Source: Piromyces finnis (taxonomy: Eukaryota > Neocallimastigomycota > Neocallimastigomycetes > Neocallimastigales > Neocallimastigaceae). From it: a DNA stretch of 64,000 nucleotides. The notes under the pieces were generated by a model. The model was not told the origin of the DNA. It ran no database searches and saw only the letters and a program-made list of their open reading frames with translations. Positions 1-10,688 of this stretch are shown here, in pieces. A program made the position numbers and the translations under genes. The stretch lies in the NCBI GenBank assembly GCA_002104945.1, contig MCFH01000021.1, positions 310,001 to 374,000 of the forward strand, in the 5' to 3' direction. Within the stretch, counting starts at the first letter, position 1. Every line of letters starts with the position of its first letter.

Positions 1-2604
1 TGTCTAAACCTTTACAGAAATTGAATGAATGAGTCCCTGATGCATTAGTTATCGCGCTTGTAGCTCCAGAATGAGTGGATGGACCAGATGCAGATGCAGA
101 AGTAGAGTTGATAGAAGAAAAATCGTAAATATCAGATCCATTTTGGAAACTCAATTTTTGGTCGGTATATTTGAGACCAGCACTCATTGGATAAGCTAAG
201 GGAAAAGCAGGCTTATTATCCATAACAATTGAAGCTGAGTTACACTGACTATTGTTATAATAATGATTATGGCGATGGCTTCTTGCATGAAGATGAGGTT
301 GTGTATGAATATGATTTTTATGTTTGCTTGAATTATTAAGATTAAGAGCATCAAAGTTTTCCATCAAAGACATTTTTGAAATAAGATAAGAAGGTGTGCT
401 TTTATTCGATCCTGTAGTAGAAGTATCGATACCATTAGAATTAGAAATATCAGTATTAAATGTGTTGGTTGTAGTAGTGGTTGTTGCACTTGAAGGAATG
501 TCATAGGAAGCAACTAATTCAGTTAAATTTTCGGCGCTAGTAACAATTCTTAAATTATTCTTTTGTTGTATTTGTGATAATCTTTTACTCTTAAATGATG
601 TATCGTTACTTGGAACAATGATTGTTGACTCGATCGTGTCATTTGGTGGTATTGATGAAAGAATATTCATATTATTAATGTCTGAAATATTTTCTTGATT
701 CATTGACTCTGGTAAGATCATATTATTAAATGATGACTGAAGATCAGACATAGCAGTGGTATTAAGTACGGGTGCAATAATTTCATTAAAAGATGGACTA
801 TTAATAACTTCATTATTTATTACACCATTTACTTGGGTATGAATGCCTGATAAACTTTCATCATTAGTAGATTGCTGAATTAAAGGACTAGCGATATTGT
901 TAAGTGGTGTTTGATATGATGGTAATACAGTAGAAAAGGAATCATCCAATGGAATTGATAATGGATCAAAACCAGAAGAATAAACATCAAGTGGAATAAA
1001 AGATGAGGGATTGGTTATTACTGGATCATTACCAGTTAAATTTGAATTAGGATTTATAATATTTAATGAATCATTCATATTATCAAGAATATTATTTGGA
1101 TTAGTAATATTTATTGCATTTATTTCAGAAAAACTATTGTTAAATGAAGAAAGTGAAAGCTCGTCGAAGAAGCTTGATGAATAATCCGTCCCTATAAATG
1201 AAGGATCATCATTATTGGTATATTTACTTGAATTGATGCTTCCATCAATTGAGGAAAAGGAATCATTATTCACTATAGTTGAAGGAATTTCTAAAGCCTG
1301 AGGATCAGTATTTGTTGAATATGGAATAGAATTAATAATAGTTTGATAGAGAATTTGATCATTTTCAATATCTTCCTGATCATAATCTATTTTATTTTCT
1401 TTATAAATTTCGTCTAATTTTTTTGATTTAAATATTGAATTAGAAATAGAACGTTGACGAAGTTGTGGTTTTTTTGTAATTTTTTCTTTAATTAAAGAAA
1501 GATCTTCTGAACTTGTTCTTTGATGACTTAATCTGCTTTTAATATCCTTTCCTTTTTTTGATTCATCATTATTTTTCTTTATTTTTTTTGATCGATCCGG
1601 AGCAAATTTATAATTAGGATATCTTTTTTGTAAAAAGAATAAAATTTTTTAAAATTTTATAAAATAAAATGTTTAGATTTCTTTAATCATATATGATATA
1701 ATATTGACATTTATATAATGATAATCTTTAATATCATACTTTAATTTATGTTCCTCTAACTCAATTCTAGCTTTTTCAGCATATATTTTTTTTACTTCTT
1801 CTGATTCATTTCTCCACATCTGACCTACAGCTTTTGAAACTTCTCTACGATTAATATTTGGATTTATTTTTAAAAAGTCGGGTGTTTTATCTTTTAAATA
1901 AAAAATAAAACTATTTTTTGGTCTAGGGATTTTCTTTTGTTTTTTATCTTTAATACTTTTAGAATTTTTTTCGATAGATAAATTTTCATCAATATGGTCT
2001 TAATAATTAAATTTATTATATATTTTTAGAAAAAAAATTATTAAAAAAAATTTTTTTTTTTCATAAATTATTAAATTTTATGCATCTTACCATTTTTATT
2101 AATTAAGGATGAATTAATATTTTGAATTGTTGAAGAATATTTATTTTCCTTAAAATTGTCTATTGTGATTTTCTTTTGTTCATGATTTTTCTGATTAACA
2201 ATTTTTGTAGGATCAAATATTTCTGGTTCTGTAAATAAGTTCAGAGATGATGAAACTACATGATTAGGATGATTGGTATTTGGTATAGAAGTATTTAGTT
2301 TTTCGGTGGGATATAAATTGGGCTCAACTGATGAAATTCTATGTTTTGCATTCTCATCAATAGGAATTATGACAGACATATAACCCTCAGGAATAAAAAT
2401 ATATTTCCCATCTACTTTTTTTGTATCTAAAAGTAATTTCAATATATATATATATTTATTAATAAACATGTATAAATTATTTTTTCAAAGTAATATAATT
2501 TTGTGTAACTCCTTTTTATTAAAATATTAAAAAAAAAATTATTAAAATTTACTTTTTTGTTCAGAACTCAGTTTTTCTTGTTTTATCGATATGTTTTCAT
2601 CCAT
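1..2604 (-). CDS. HMG-box (MATA/SOX-type) transcription factor, C-terminus outside window
   Basis: Probable nuclear DNA-binding regulator. Four exons were read on the minus strand: 2604-2553, 2426-2091, 1998-1740 and 1622 to the left edge (about 756 codons, still open). All junctions are GT-AG and phases agree. The HMG box lies at about residues 153-230: it opens with PRPKNSFIFYLKD, has REVSKAVGQMWR in the middle, and ends EEHKLK/YPNYKFAPDR, joined exactly across intron 3. This resembles the sequence-specific MATA_HMG/SOX class, which includes fungal mating-type proteins, more than the HMGB class. Basic residues (DRSKKIKK) follow the box. The rest is a long Ser/Asn/Thr-rich, low-complexity tail with no second domain that I recognise, plus a His-rich patch near 260-310. 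The small first exon and start are the least certain parts. A mating role is not implied by the sequence alone. Confidence 0.82.
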
Positions 2605-3935
2605 TCTATATTTGTATTTCTTTTATATTAATAAAAAAAATATTAAAATTCAACTGTTTTTATTGTTATTTTAAATTTTAAGAAATAAAAGAAGAAAAAA
2701 GGAATATTTATTCATATATATAATTTTATACTATATAATAGCCATTACATCAAACTAAACAATACATTTATGCCTTAATATTTATAATAGCAGCATTTCA
2801 TAAAATTTATCCAAATAATGGATAAATTTTCAAATAAAAAAAAATAACCCAATATATTTCTCGGTATAAGTAATTAATTTATACAATTCCCCATTATGTA
2901 TATAACAAAGAAAGTATAAAAATGAATTTTAAATTTAATGTTTTCTCTAATTATAATAACATTTATATATTTATTTAAATTTATAATTTAAAGACATTAA
3001 TTATTTTTTAAATATTTTATTGGATAAAAAATATAACAAAGAAAAATAAAAATTTATTTTGATTTTCAAATAATTTTAGGTTTAAAAAAATATAAAAGAA
3101 ATAAAAAAATCTATTTGTTTATTAACATTTCTTTATAATTTTATAATAATATAATTTAAATTCAAATATAAATAAATTGTACTGTATATGTAATATAATC
3201 TATAAACAAATTTATTATTTTTTTTAATTTTTAATCATTCTGTTTCTTTTCAGTTTTAAATATTTAATTTAGATAAAGTATAAAAAAAAAACTATCTGAT
3301 TTGTATTAAGTTAAATTATATATAAAAGATAAAAATAAAAAAAGTAGAAATTATATAATATATTAAAATACTGGAAAAAAATGTGATAACATGCTAAGTT
3401 AAAAAGTATTCTTATGTTCAAATATATGTTTGTGAGTATTAGGTATTAGATGTGAATATATTATTTTTAAAAACTTAAATTACAATATTCATTCTTTCCA
3501 CTTACAAATTTATCAATTTAATAATAAGTTTTGTAATGGTAAATGATGAATATTATTTTATTTTCGAAGTCCGCACTCCCGTATATAAAAAGATGATGTA
3601 TGTATTATATAATAATATTGAATTCTATAATTAAAATAAAAAGTATAACATTATGTATAATACATATTATAGAAATATTTTGAAAATAGAATAAATGGCT
3701 ATTCTATTTATGAAAATATTTTTAAAAATCAATGTATTGATGAATTTCTATTGATGAGTATTTATTTTTATCTTAAAAGTTTTAAATTTCCATTATTATT
3801 TTTTTTAAGATATTTCATTGTTCATTTTTTATAATATAGAAAAACAATTAGCTTTGTAATTTCTTTTAATTGCTATTTATCCAATTAAAATTGTTTCTTC
3901 TTTAAACTCATCATTATGAAAATGAAAATGAATAA
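2605..3935. other. AT-rich intergenic region
   Basis: No gene seen. It lies between the HMG gene start and the tail of the PGDH locus. The only departure from A/T-dominated sequence is a short GC-richer patch at about 3564-3584 followed by a TATATAAAA string. Confidence 0.7.
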
Positions 3936-4061
3936 TTACAATTTGGATCTTGCATTTAATTTTTTTTGTAATTCTTCTAATTCTTTTCTTCTTTTTTCTT
4001 CCTTTAATTTATCAATACGTTGCTTTCTTCTTTTTACAGTCTTACAGGAATGCGCCTTACT
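3936..4061 (-). other. In-frame open extension downstream of the PGDH stop, ending in Ser-Lys-Leu
   Basis: Directly after the TAA of the dehydrogenase (4064-4062) the same frame stays open for 41 codons and then stops at 3938-3936. The encoded tail is Lys/Arg/Glu-rich and helical in character (for example DKLKEEKRRKELEELQKKL) and ends NARSKL-stop. SKL is the canonical type-1 peroxisomal targeting signal. The stop context is TAA-A, not the leaky TGA-CTA context. The only in-frame splice that would skip the stop is about 48 bp long, shorter than any intron found here. It may be a read-through tail, a relic of a longer protein, or chance. Confidence 0.45.
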
Positions 4062-5877
4062 TTATAAGATAATCCTTAATTTAACTACTTCTTTAATATC
4101 TAAAACTTCTTTAAATATTTCAGGAATAACCTCCATATTATCAAGTGATAAGTCTGCCATTAAATAAGACATATTACCACGAGATCTTGAATTCTGGCAT
4201 TCCACATTGTATGAACATAAAATTTGATTGACGGCCTTTTTAAATTTATAAAAATTATATTATATTAAAAATTATTCAATTATATAATATTAAAAATTAA
4301 TTCAAAATTTTAGAAAAAAAAAAAAGTAAATGAATAGATTTTAACTAATCTTATTATTTAATAAAAATCTTAATATATTTACATTTAATACTCCAGGAAC
4401 GTTCTTATGAAAGTTAACTAAACGAATAGAGTTTTTATTTAATTCATCGAAACAAATTTCTGGGAAATTTAATGAATATGTAGAATCACCAAAGTAAATG
4501 AAGCGAATAATATCATCAGCAACTTCTCTTCCAACAGTAATTTCTGATTCATGTGTAAAACCTCCAATGTGTGGTGTAAGGATTACATTTGGGCAAGATT
4601 GGAATAAAGTACTAAAATTTTCTTCGCATTTACTAGTTGGTTCTGATGGGAACACATCAAAAGCACCACCTGCAATTCTTTTTGATTTTAAAGCTAAAAA
4701 AAGTGGCATCATTTGAACAATAATACTTCTAGAAGTATTAATAAGGAAAGCTGATGGCTTCATTAAATCGATTTCACGTTGTCCAATTAAACCTTCAGTT
4801 TGAGCATTAGCATTAACATGAATAGTTATAAAATCTGATTCTCTTAATAAGGTATCTAAATCAACTTGTTGGTGATTTCTTGAAACAGGTGGAATATTAT
4901 TCATATCATTATATAATACTTTCATACCAATATTTCCTAATACCTCTGCTACTTTTTGACCCGCATTACCATAACCAATTATTCCAACAGTTTTTCCAAA
5001 TATATCATGTGAATTGGTAATATCCTGATTCCAAAGACCATTATGCATTTCTTCATTTCTTATATGAATACTTCTAGACAATGATATAATATTGCCGAGA
5101 ATTAATTCAGCTAAATATTATCATAGTTGTAAATATAAAATAAAGTTTCAATTTTTATTAATATATTTAATTATTTTTAATAATAATTTATAAATTAAGA
5201 TTATTACTTTTAAGTACTTACCAACACTTCTGCTTTCTGCACCACGAGAATGAAAAACAGGAATCTAATATGCATATTTAAAGAATATATTTAGTTTTAT
5301 AATTAATTATTACCAAAACACATTTTATTTTTTCTGCTCTAATTATCGATAAATGAAAAAAAAAAAGTACTCACTCCTAGTGCTGAAACAGCTCCCATAT
5401 CGATGTTATTTGTCCCTGAACAAAAAGCGCCAATAACCATTAACTTTTTGGCAGCATATAATACTTTTTCAGTAACTAATGTTCTTGTTCTTTAATAGTA
5501 TTTTAAAAAAGAAATATTAATATTTGCAAATTCTATTTTAATGACAATACTAAATTATAAGTATTGATTCATACTTAATACCCAAAACATGAACATCTTT
5601 TATTTTTTCAACTAATTCATCCTCAGCTAAAGCATCTGGAATTTGTTCGACCTATTTATATAAATTATTATAAATTCAAATAAAATTAATATAAGTTCTT
5701 AAATAAATGAAATTTTATACTAGTGTATAGTAAACTTACAATGAAGCCTTCACCTTCAAATAATTGTTTTATTTGAGAACATGAATTTTCCAAAAGTAAA
5801 ACCTTTATTTGCTTTTCTGTAACAGTTTCAATAGGTGACTCCTTTTGGTAATTATCTGAAGGTATTAATACTTTCAT
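4062..5877 (-). CDS. D-3-phosphoglycerate dehydrogenase (SerA/Ser3 type)
   Basis: Oxidises 3-phosphoglycerate to 3-phosphohydroxypyruvate with NAD, the first step of serine synthesis, presumably in the cytosol. Six exons: 5877-5740, 5651-5575, 5489-5375, 5264-5222, 5110-4383 and 4235-4062, giving 424 aa, close to the usual SerA length (about 410). The substrate domain continues through FCSGTNNID and IPVFHSRGAESRSVAEL. The NAD fold has GYGNAG (170-175). The catalytic residues are R252 (NTSRS), E281 (FPSEP) and H305 (TPHIGG). The C-terminal ACT domain begins at VPGVLN and ends KLRIIL, matching the natural SerA end. All phases agree. It is divergent from the GH13 gene over 2.4 kb. The odd feature is the open frame beyond the stop, listed separately. 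Confidence 0.93.
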
Positions 5878-8249
5878 TTTAAAATTAAAACTATTAAGAG
5901 TCTTTAAGTAATTTATATATATTTAAAATAACATTATTGAATTTTACAATTAAATTCTGTAAATGACAATATTATTTTTTTTTTCTTTTAATATAAATTA
6001 TGTTAAAAAAAAAGTCTCTTTTTAAACATTTATTTTAAATTAAATATATAATATAGTTTATTTTGTTTCTCATGTAACTTTTTCCTTTTCTTTTTTTATT
6101 ATATTAAATTTGTTACTATAATGAATATTAATTTCATATAAAAAAGAATATTCTTTGAATTACTTTGTACTAAAATTTGTTAGAGTTTTATAATTACCTT
6201 TTTTTTAAAAAACAGAATAGAAAATATTTATTAATCTATAAAATATCAGACATAGCCAATTAATTTATTATAATTAAATTTATTTTTTAAAAAGAAAAAA
6301 AAAATATTTTTTAAGAAAAAAAAGTAAAGAAAATATATATTAATAAAAATATCAATGCAGCTTATTTAATATATTTTTTTTTTTTTCTTGATAATTTTAA
6401 AAATAAAGATTAGAAATATAAATATAAATGTAAATTCTAATAAATAGGAAATTCGACTAATAAATATATTAAAAACAATTTAATTAATTTTATTAAAAGA
6501 TTATTACTCAAAAGCATAATTAATAATGTTTTCCTTTTTTTTTTTTTTTCTACTATTCAATAATTATTTTAGTATTTTATAATGTATAAATATATAATGA
6601 AATGAAAAGCTCTATTATAGAGAAGTATATTATTAATAAAAAATTAATATATTAAAACAATAAACATTTATATATGAAGTAATTAATTTTAGGGTAGGAT
6701 GACTAGTAAAAAAACTTTACATAAATATATTAAAAGAATTGTATATATGTAAGATCAGATGAGAATTTATAAATAAAAATATTATTTTAATTAAATGGAT
6801 TATACATAAATGATATATTATTTTAATTATAAAATTTTGGTATTAATTAGGAAAATTTTAAATATAATATATATATATATATATTATAATGTTACTTTAC
6901 TTTGATAATTATACATTATTACTTCTGACGATGGGATTATTTTTAATATTTTACTAATATTAAATTATAAATATTAAATATATATAAATAATGTAAATAC
7001 AGTTCTTTTTTTTTTTTTTTCAAGTATGAGATATATTTGTTTTTAAAAATACTTTTCACTTTTATAATATTTATTTATAGAAAATTTAATTAAGCACGTT
7101 TTTTTCTATAAAACTAAAAAAAAAAAGTTATTTAAAAGTATAACTATTTTTCAATAAAGATTTTTAGCAAATATAGAATAAAGATATAATTATATTTAAT
7201 AATATAAATTATAATAAAAACTTTAATATTATTAATTATAATATGTATAAATATATAGTTATAATAATAATAATTAATAAATAGAAAAAAGTTATCATAT
7301 AGATGCTTAATATTTAAATAGAACAATAATAGCTATTGATATAAAAATACAAAATAGTGTTATTTTCATGTCCATAAAACAATTATAAAAAGTTATTATT
7401 ATTATTATTATTTAAAAATTATGAAAAAAAATAAAACTGAAAGAAAATATTATACAATATTTATCAAAAATTATATAGATAATTGAATTTAAAATAGTTG
7501 TGAATTTAAGAAATATTTTATTTTAAGATTTAGAAAGGGAAATAAAAAAATAATATTAAATGTATATTTTAAATATATTTTATTTTTATTTAATTATTAG
7601 TATTAAAGAACATAACAATAATAATATTAACTAGTAATAGTCATTTTCATTCATCAATAAATATTTAAAAATTATAAATGTTTTTTGTGTAACATTTTAA
7701 TATTATTTTTAAATTACTATATACAAAAATAAAAATAAAAATATATATTAAAACTATTATTTATTATTTTGTCCTTAAAAAGAAGAACAACCAACTCAGC
7801 TATATTATTAATATTTTAAAGGAATATGTAAATATAATTATTATTATTTTTATTTTAGTTCAAAAATAAAATAATTTAATATTCAAACATGTTATAAACT
7901 ATTAATTTAATTATATTATAAAATATTTAATTAATGATGATAGGAAGTATTAACCAATAAACATAATATTTCTTTAAAGGAAGTATTAATCAACAAAATA
8001 TTTATTTTAAAAAAAAAAAGTATGAAGAAATATATATAAATATTAAATATATTGTAACAAAAATTATGATAATGAAAATGAGTTTAAATTTGTTAGATTT
8101 TAAAATTTTTAATTAATTTTAAAGTATATTTAGTCAACATTAATAATTATGTAAAAATAAATATATAAATCAGTATCAAATAATAATAATTATAATAATA
8201 ATAATAATAAAAAAATAAATACATAACCTATCAATATAATAAAAACATA
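5878..8249. other. AT-rich intergenic region between divergent genes
   Basis: About 2.4 kb of almost pure A/T with poly(A), poly(T) and TA runs. A pair of short imperfect direct repeats (GGAAGTATTAAYCAAYAAA) is at about 7943 and 7980. No exon-like stretch and no RNA gene seen. It must hold the promoters of both flanking genes. Confidence 0.7.
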
Positions 8250-9899
8250 ATGCTTGAAAAGAGTTGGATCCAAACTGCTATAATATATCAAATATATCCA
8301 TTATCTTTTAATTATGCTAAAGGAAGCGCTAGTGATCCATACAATGGAGCATATGGTAATTTAAAAGGAATAATAGAAAAGGTTCACTATATTAAAAGTC
8401 TAGGGATTGATGCCATATGGATATCTCCATTTTTAAAATGGAATCGAAATGGTTTTGGCTATGATATTATAAATTATGAAGAGATAGCACCAATGTATGG
8501 TACTATTGAAGATTTAAAAGAATTGATTGATACTTATCATTCTGTAGGGATTAAAGTATTAACTGATCAAGTTATTAATCATTGCTCTATGCAACATCCA
8601 TGGTTTAGCAAAAGTATTAAAAAAAATGGTCGCTTTACAGATTTTTTCGTTTGGGCTAATGCCAAAGGTCATGATGAGAATGGAAAACCCATTCCACCAA
8701 ATAATTGGCCTTCAACCTGGGATTCTTCGGGAAATAGTGCATGGACATGGAATGAAGAACGTCAACAATTTTATATGCATAGCTTTGATTATACCATGCC
8801 AAATCTCAATATTAATAATATAGAAGTTCAAAATGAACTATTAAAAATATCTAAATATTGGTTTGATTTAGGAATTGATGGATTTAGATTGGATGGGGCA
8901 TGCCATTATGGATGTGATCCAGAGTTAAGAGATAATCCATATATAGAAAATAATGGCTACAGTGGGGAAAATGGAAGAGAACAAAAACGTATATATGATA
9001 TTAATCAGGAAAATGGATTTAATTTCATTGAGAGAATAAAGAAGTTAGCATACTCTTATAAGGAACCAAAGGTTTTATTATCAGAATATGTTTTCGATAA
9101 AGGATATTATGGTAATTTAAATGGACGTAAATATATAAGAAAAAGCGCATGCGATACTTTTTATACAGGTGCTATACGTGGAACATTAGAGGAATTTAGA
9201 TCTGGTGTAGAGGAAATGTTAAAAGAACAACCACCTAATAAAGATTATAATACAAACGATAAAAAAGAACTGGCTATATCAAAGGATGGATCTAAAATAA
9301 ATTGGGCATTATCTAATCATGATTTAGAAAGAGTAGCATCTCGTTGGTTTGGAAGAAATGCTACTACTGAGCAGCTAAAATTGACAATGAAAATGCTATT
9401 AGCTCTTCCAGGAAGTATATGTATATATCAAGGAGAAGAATTAGGATTATCTAATCCAGAAATAAATAAAGTGAAAAATCCATCGAACGATCCTTTAAAT
9501 CTTTCATCTATTGTTGGAATGCCGTGGGATGCAGCTAGAACTTCTATTCCATGGTCAGAAAATGGAACAAATCTTTGGTTAAAACCTACCTCAGAACAAT
9601 GTCAATTAGCTGTATCACTACAAGAAATGCATATAGACTCTATGCTCAATGCTACTAGAGAAGCAATAAAATGGAGAAAAAATAATCCACTTTTAAACCA
9701 TGTAGGATTTTTAGATTTTATTGAAACACGTAATCCAAAAGTTGTGGCATTTATTCGTTCAGATAAAGAAAGAAAAAGAAAAATAGCGTTAATTTTTAAT
9801 TTTTTGGATGAAAAAGCTGAAGTTGAAATACCCCATCAGGTCAATGTAAATAAAATTATTGAAATTAATCCATATCAAATGAAACAAATTAGTTTATGA
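8250..9899 (+). CDS. GH13 alpha-glucosidase (GH13_23-like), intracellular, bacterial in style
   Basis: A retaining alpha-glucosidase that releases glucose from malto- or isomalto-oligosaccharides. Single exon, 549 aa, no signal peptide, so probably cytosolic. The GH13 signature regions are all present: DQVINH (106-111), GFRLD with nucleophile D215, acid/base E279 in LLSEYVFD, and SNHD with D358. The start (WIQTAIIYQIYP) and the segments ISPFLKW, NHCSMQHPWF and DLGIDGFRLD resemble proteobacterial GH13_23 enzymes rather than fungal GH31 or secreted amylases. No intron in 1.65 kb, while most conserved eukaryotic genes here are split, supports horizontal acquisition. The A-rich leader and the first ATG agree with the family start. 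A database placement of the subfamily was not possible. Confidence 0.93.
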   Translation: MLEKSWIQTAIIYQIYPLSFNYAKGSASDPYNGAYGNLKGIIEKVHYIKSLGIDAIWISPFLKWNRNGFGYDIINYEEIAPMYGTIEDLKELIDTYHSVGIKVLTDQVINHCSMQHPWFSKSIKKNGRFTDFFVWANAKGHDENGKPIPPNNWPSTWDSSGNSAWTWNEERQQFYMHSFDYTMPNLNINNIEVQNELLKISKYWFDLGIDGFRLDGACHYGCDPELRDNPYIENNGYSGENGREQKRIYDINQENGFNFIERIKKLAYSYKEPKVLLSEYVFDKGYYGNLNGRKYIRKSACDTFYTGAIRGTLEEFRSGVEEMLKEQPPNKDYNTNDKKELAISKDGSKINWALSNHDLERVASRWFGRNATTEQLKLTMKMLLALPGSICIYQGEELGLSNPEINKVKNPSNDPLNLSSIVGMPWDAARTSIPWSENGTNLWLKPTSEQCQLAVSLQEMHIDSMLNATREAIKWRKNNPLLNHVGFLDFIETRNPKVVAFIRSDKERKRKIALIFNFLDEKAEVEIPHQVNVNKIIEINPYQMKQISL

Positions 9900-10688
9900 T
9901 ATTAAAATTATTAAATAATAATATATAAAAAAAATAAATATTAGTCTTATCATTCTATATTTTTATATAATATATTATTTATTGGTAAAAATTTATATTA
10001 TCATGTATTATAATTAAATTAGAATGATGTATTATTATATTATTATTAGAAAAATTACAAAGTTTTATTTAGAAATTTTATTATCAATATTTTAAATTGG
10101 TAATTTTAATGAAATTAAATATTTAATCAAATAGTATGATAATATCTTTATTTACTTTTCAAATAAAAAACGTCAACTTATAATATAATATTCGAATTTT
10201 AATACATATATAGAATAAGTAAATATCAAATTTAATAATAAATAATAAACAAATCTTTTTATAACATAATATGTGAAAAATATTTAAATATAATAAAATA
10301 AAAAACATTAATTTATAATAATTGTATAAATAATATATTTTTTATTCTATTAACGATTTACACTATTTTAAAAGTTAATTGAAGTGTTACTATTATATAT
10401 ATTTTGTAACTTTTATAAATAAGTGATATTTTTCTTTATTTTAAATTTTAAAAAATGTTAAAAAATATACAATTTTGAATTTTGTCACTTCATCCTATAT
10501 CATAATTTCATCTATATATAAAAATACTTATTTCCTTAATTTTCAAATTATAACTATATTGAAATTATTACAATAATAAGTTGTGTAAAAATATTATAAA
10601 AATTTTTTATTTTTTTGTATTTTAATTTTTGTTTAAAGAAATATTAAATAATAAAAGATAATTAAGAAAATTAAAAAAGAAAAAAAAA
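9900..10688. other. AT-rich intergenic region
   Basis: Almost entirely A/T between two plus-strand genes. No open frame or structured element recognised. The final 30 bases are A-rich, as before other starts here. Confidence 0.7.

Noticed and set aside
4062-4121. Alternative intron skipping the PGDH stop
   Set aside because: The only in-frame GT-AG option is about 48 bp, shorter than any intron in the window, and it would delete the end of the ACT domain.
3916-4167. Plus-strand 83-codon open frame
   Set aside because: It is the reverse shadow of the PGDH last exon and its in-frame extension, whose minus-strand reading makes sense.
7144-7326. Minus-strand 60-codon Ile/Tyr-rich frame
   Set aside because: Pure A/T composition and no domain; expected by chance.
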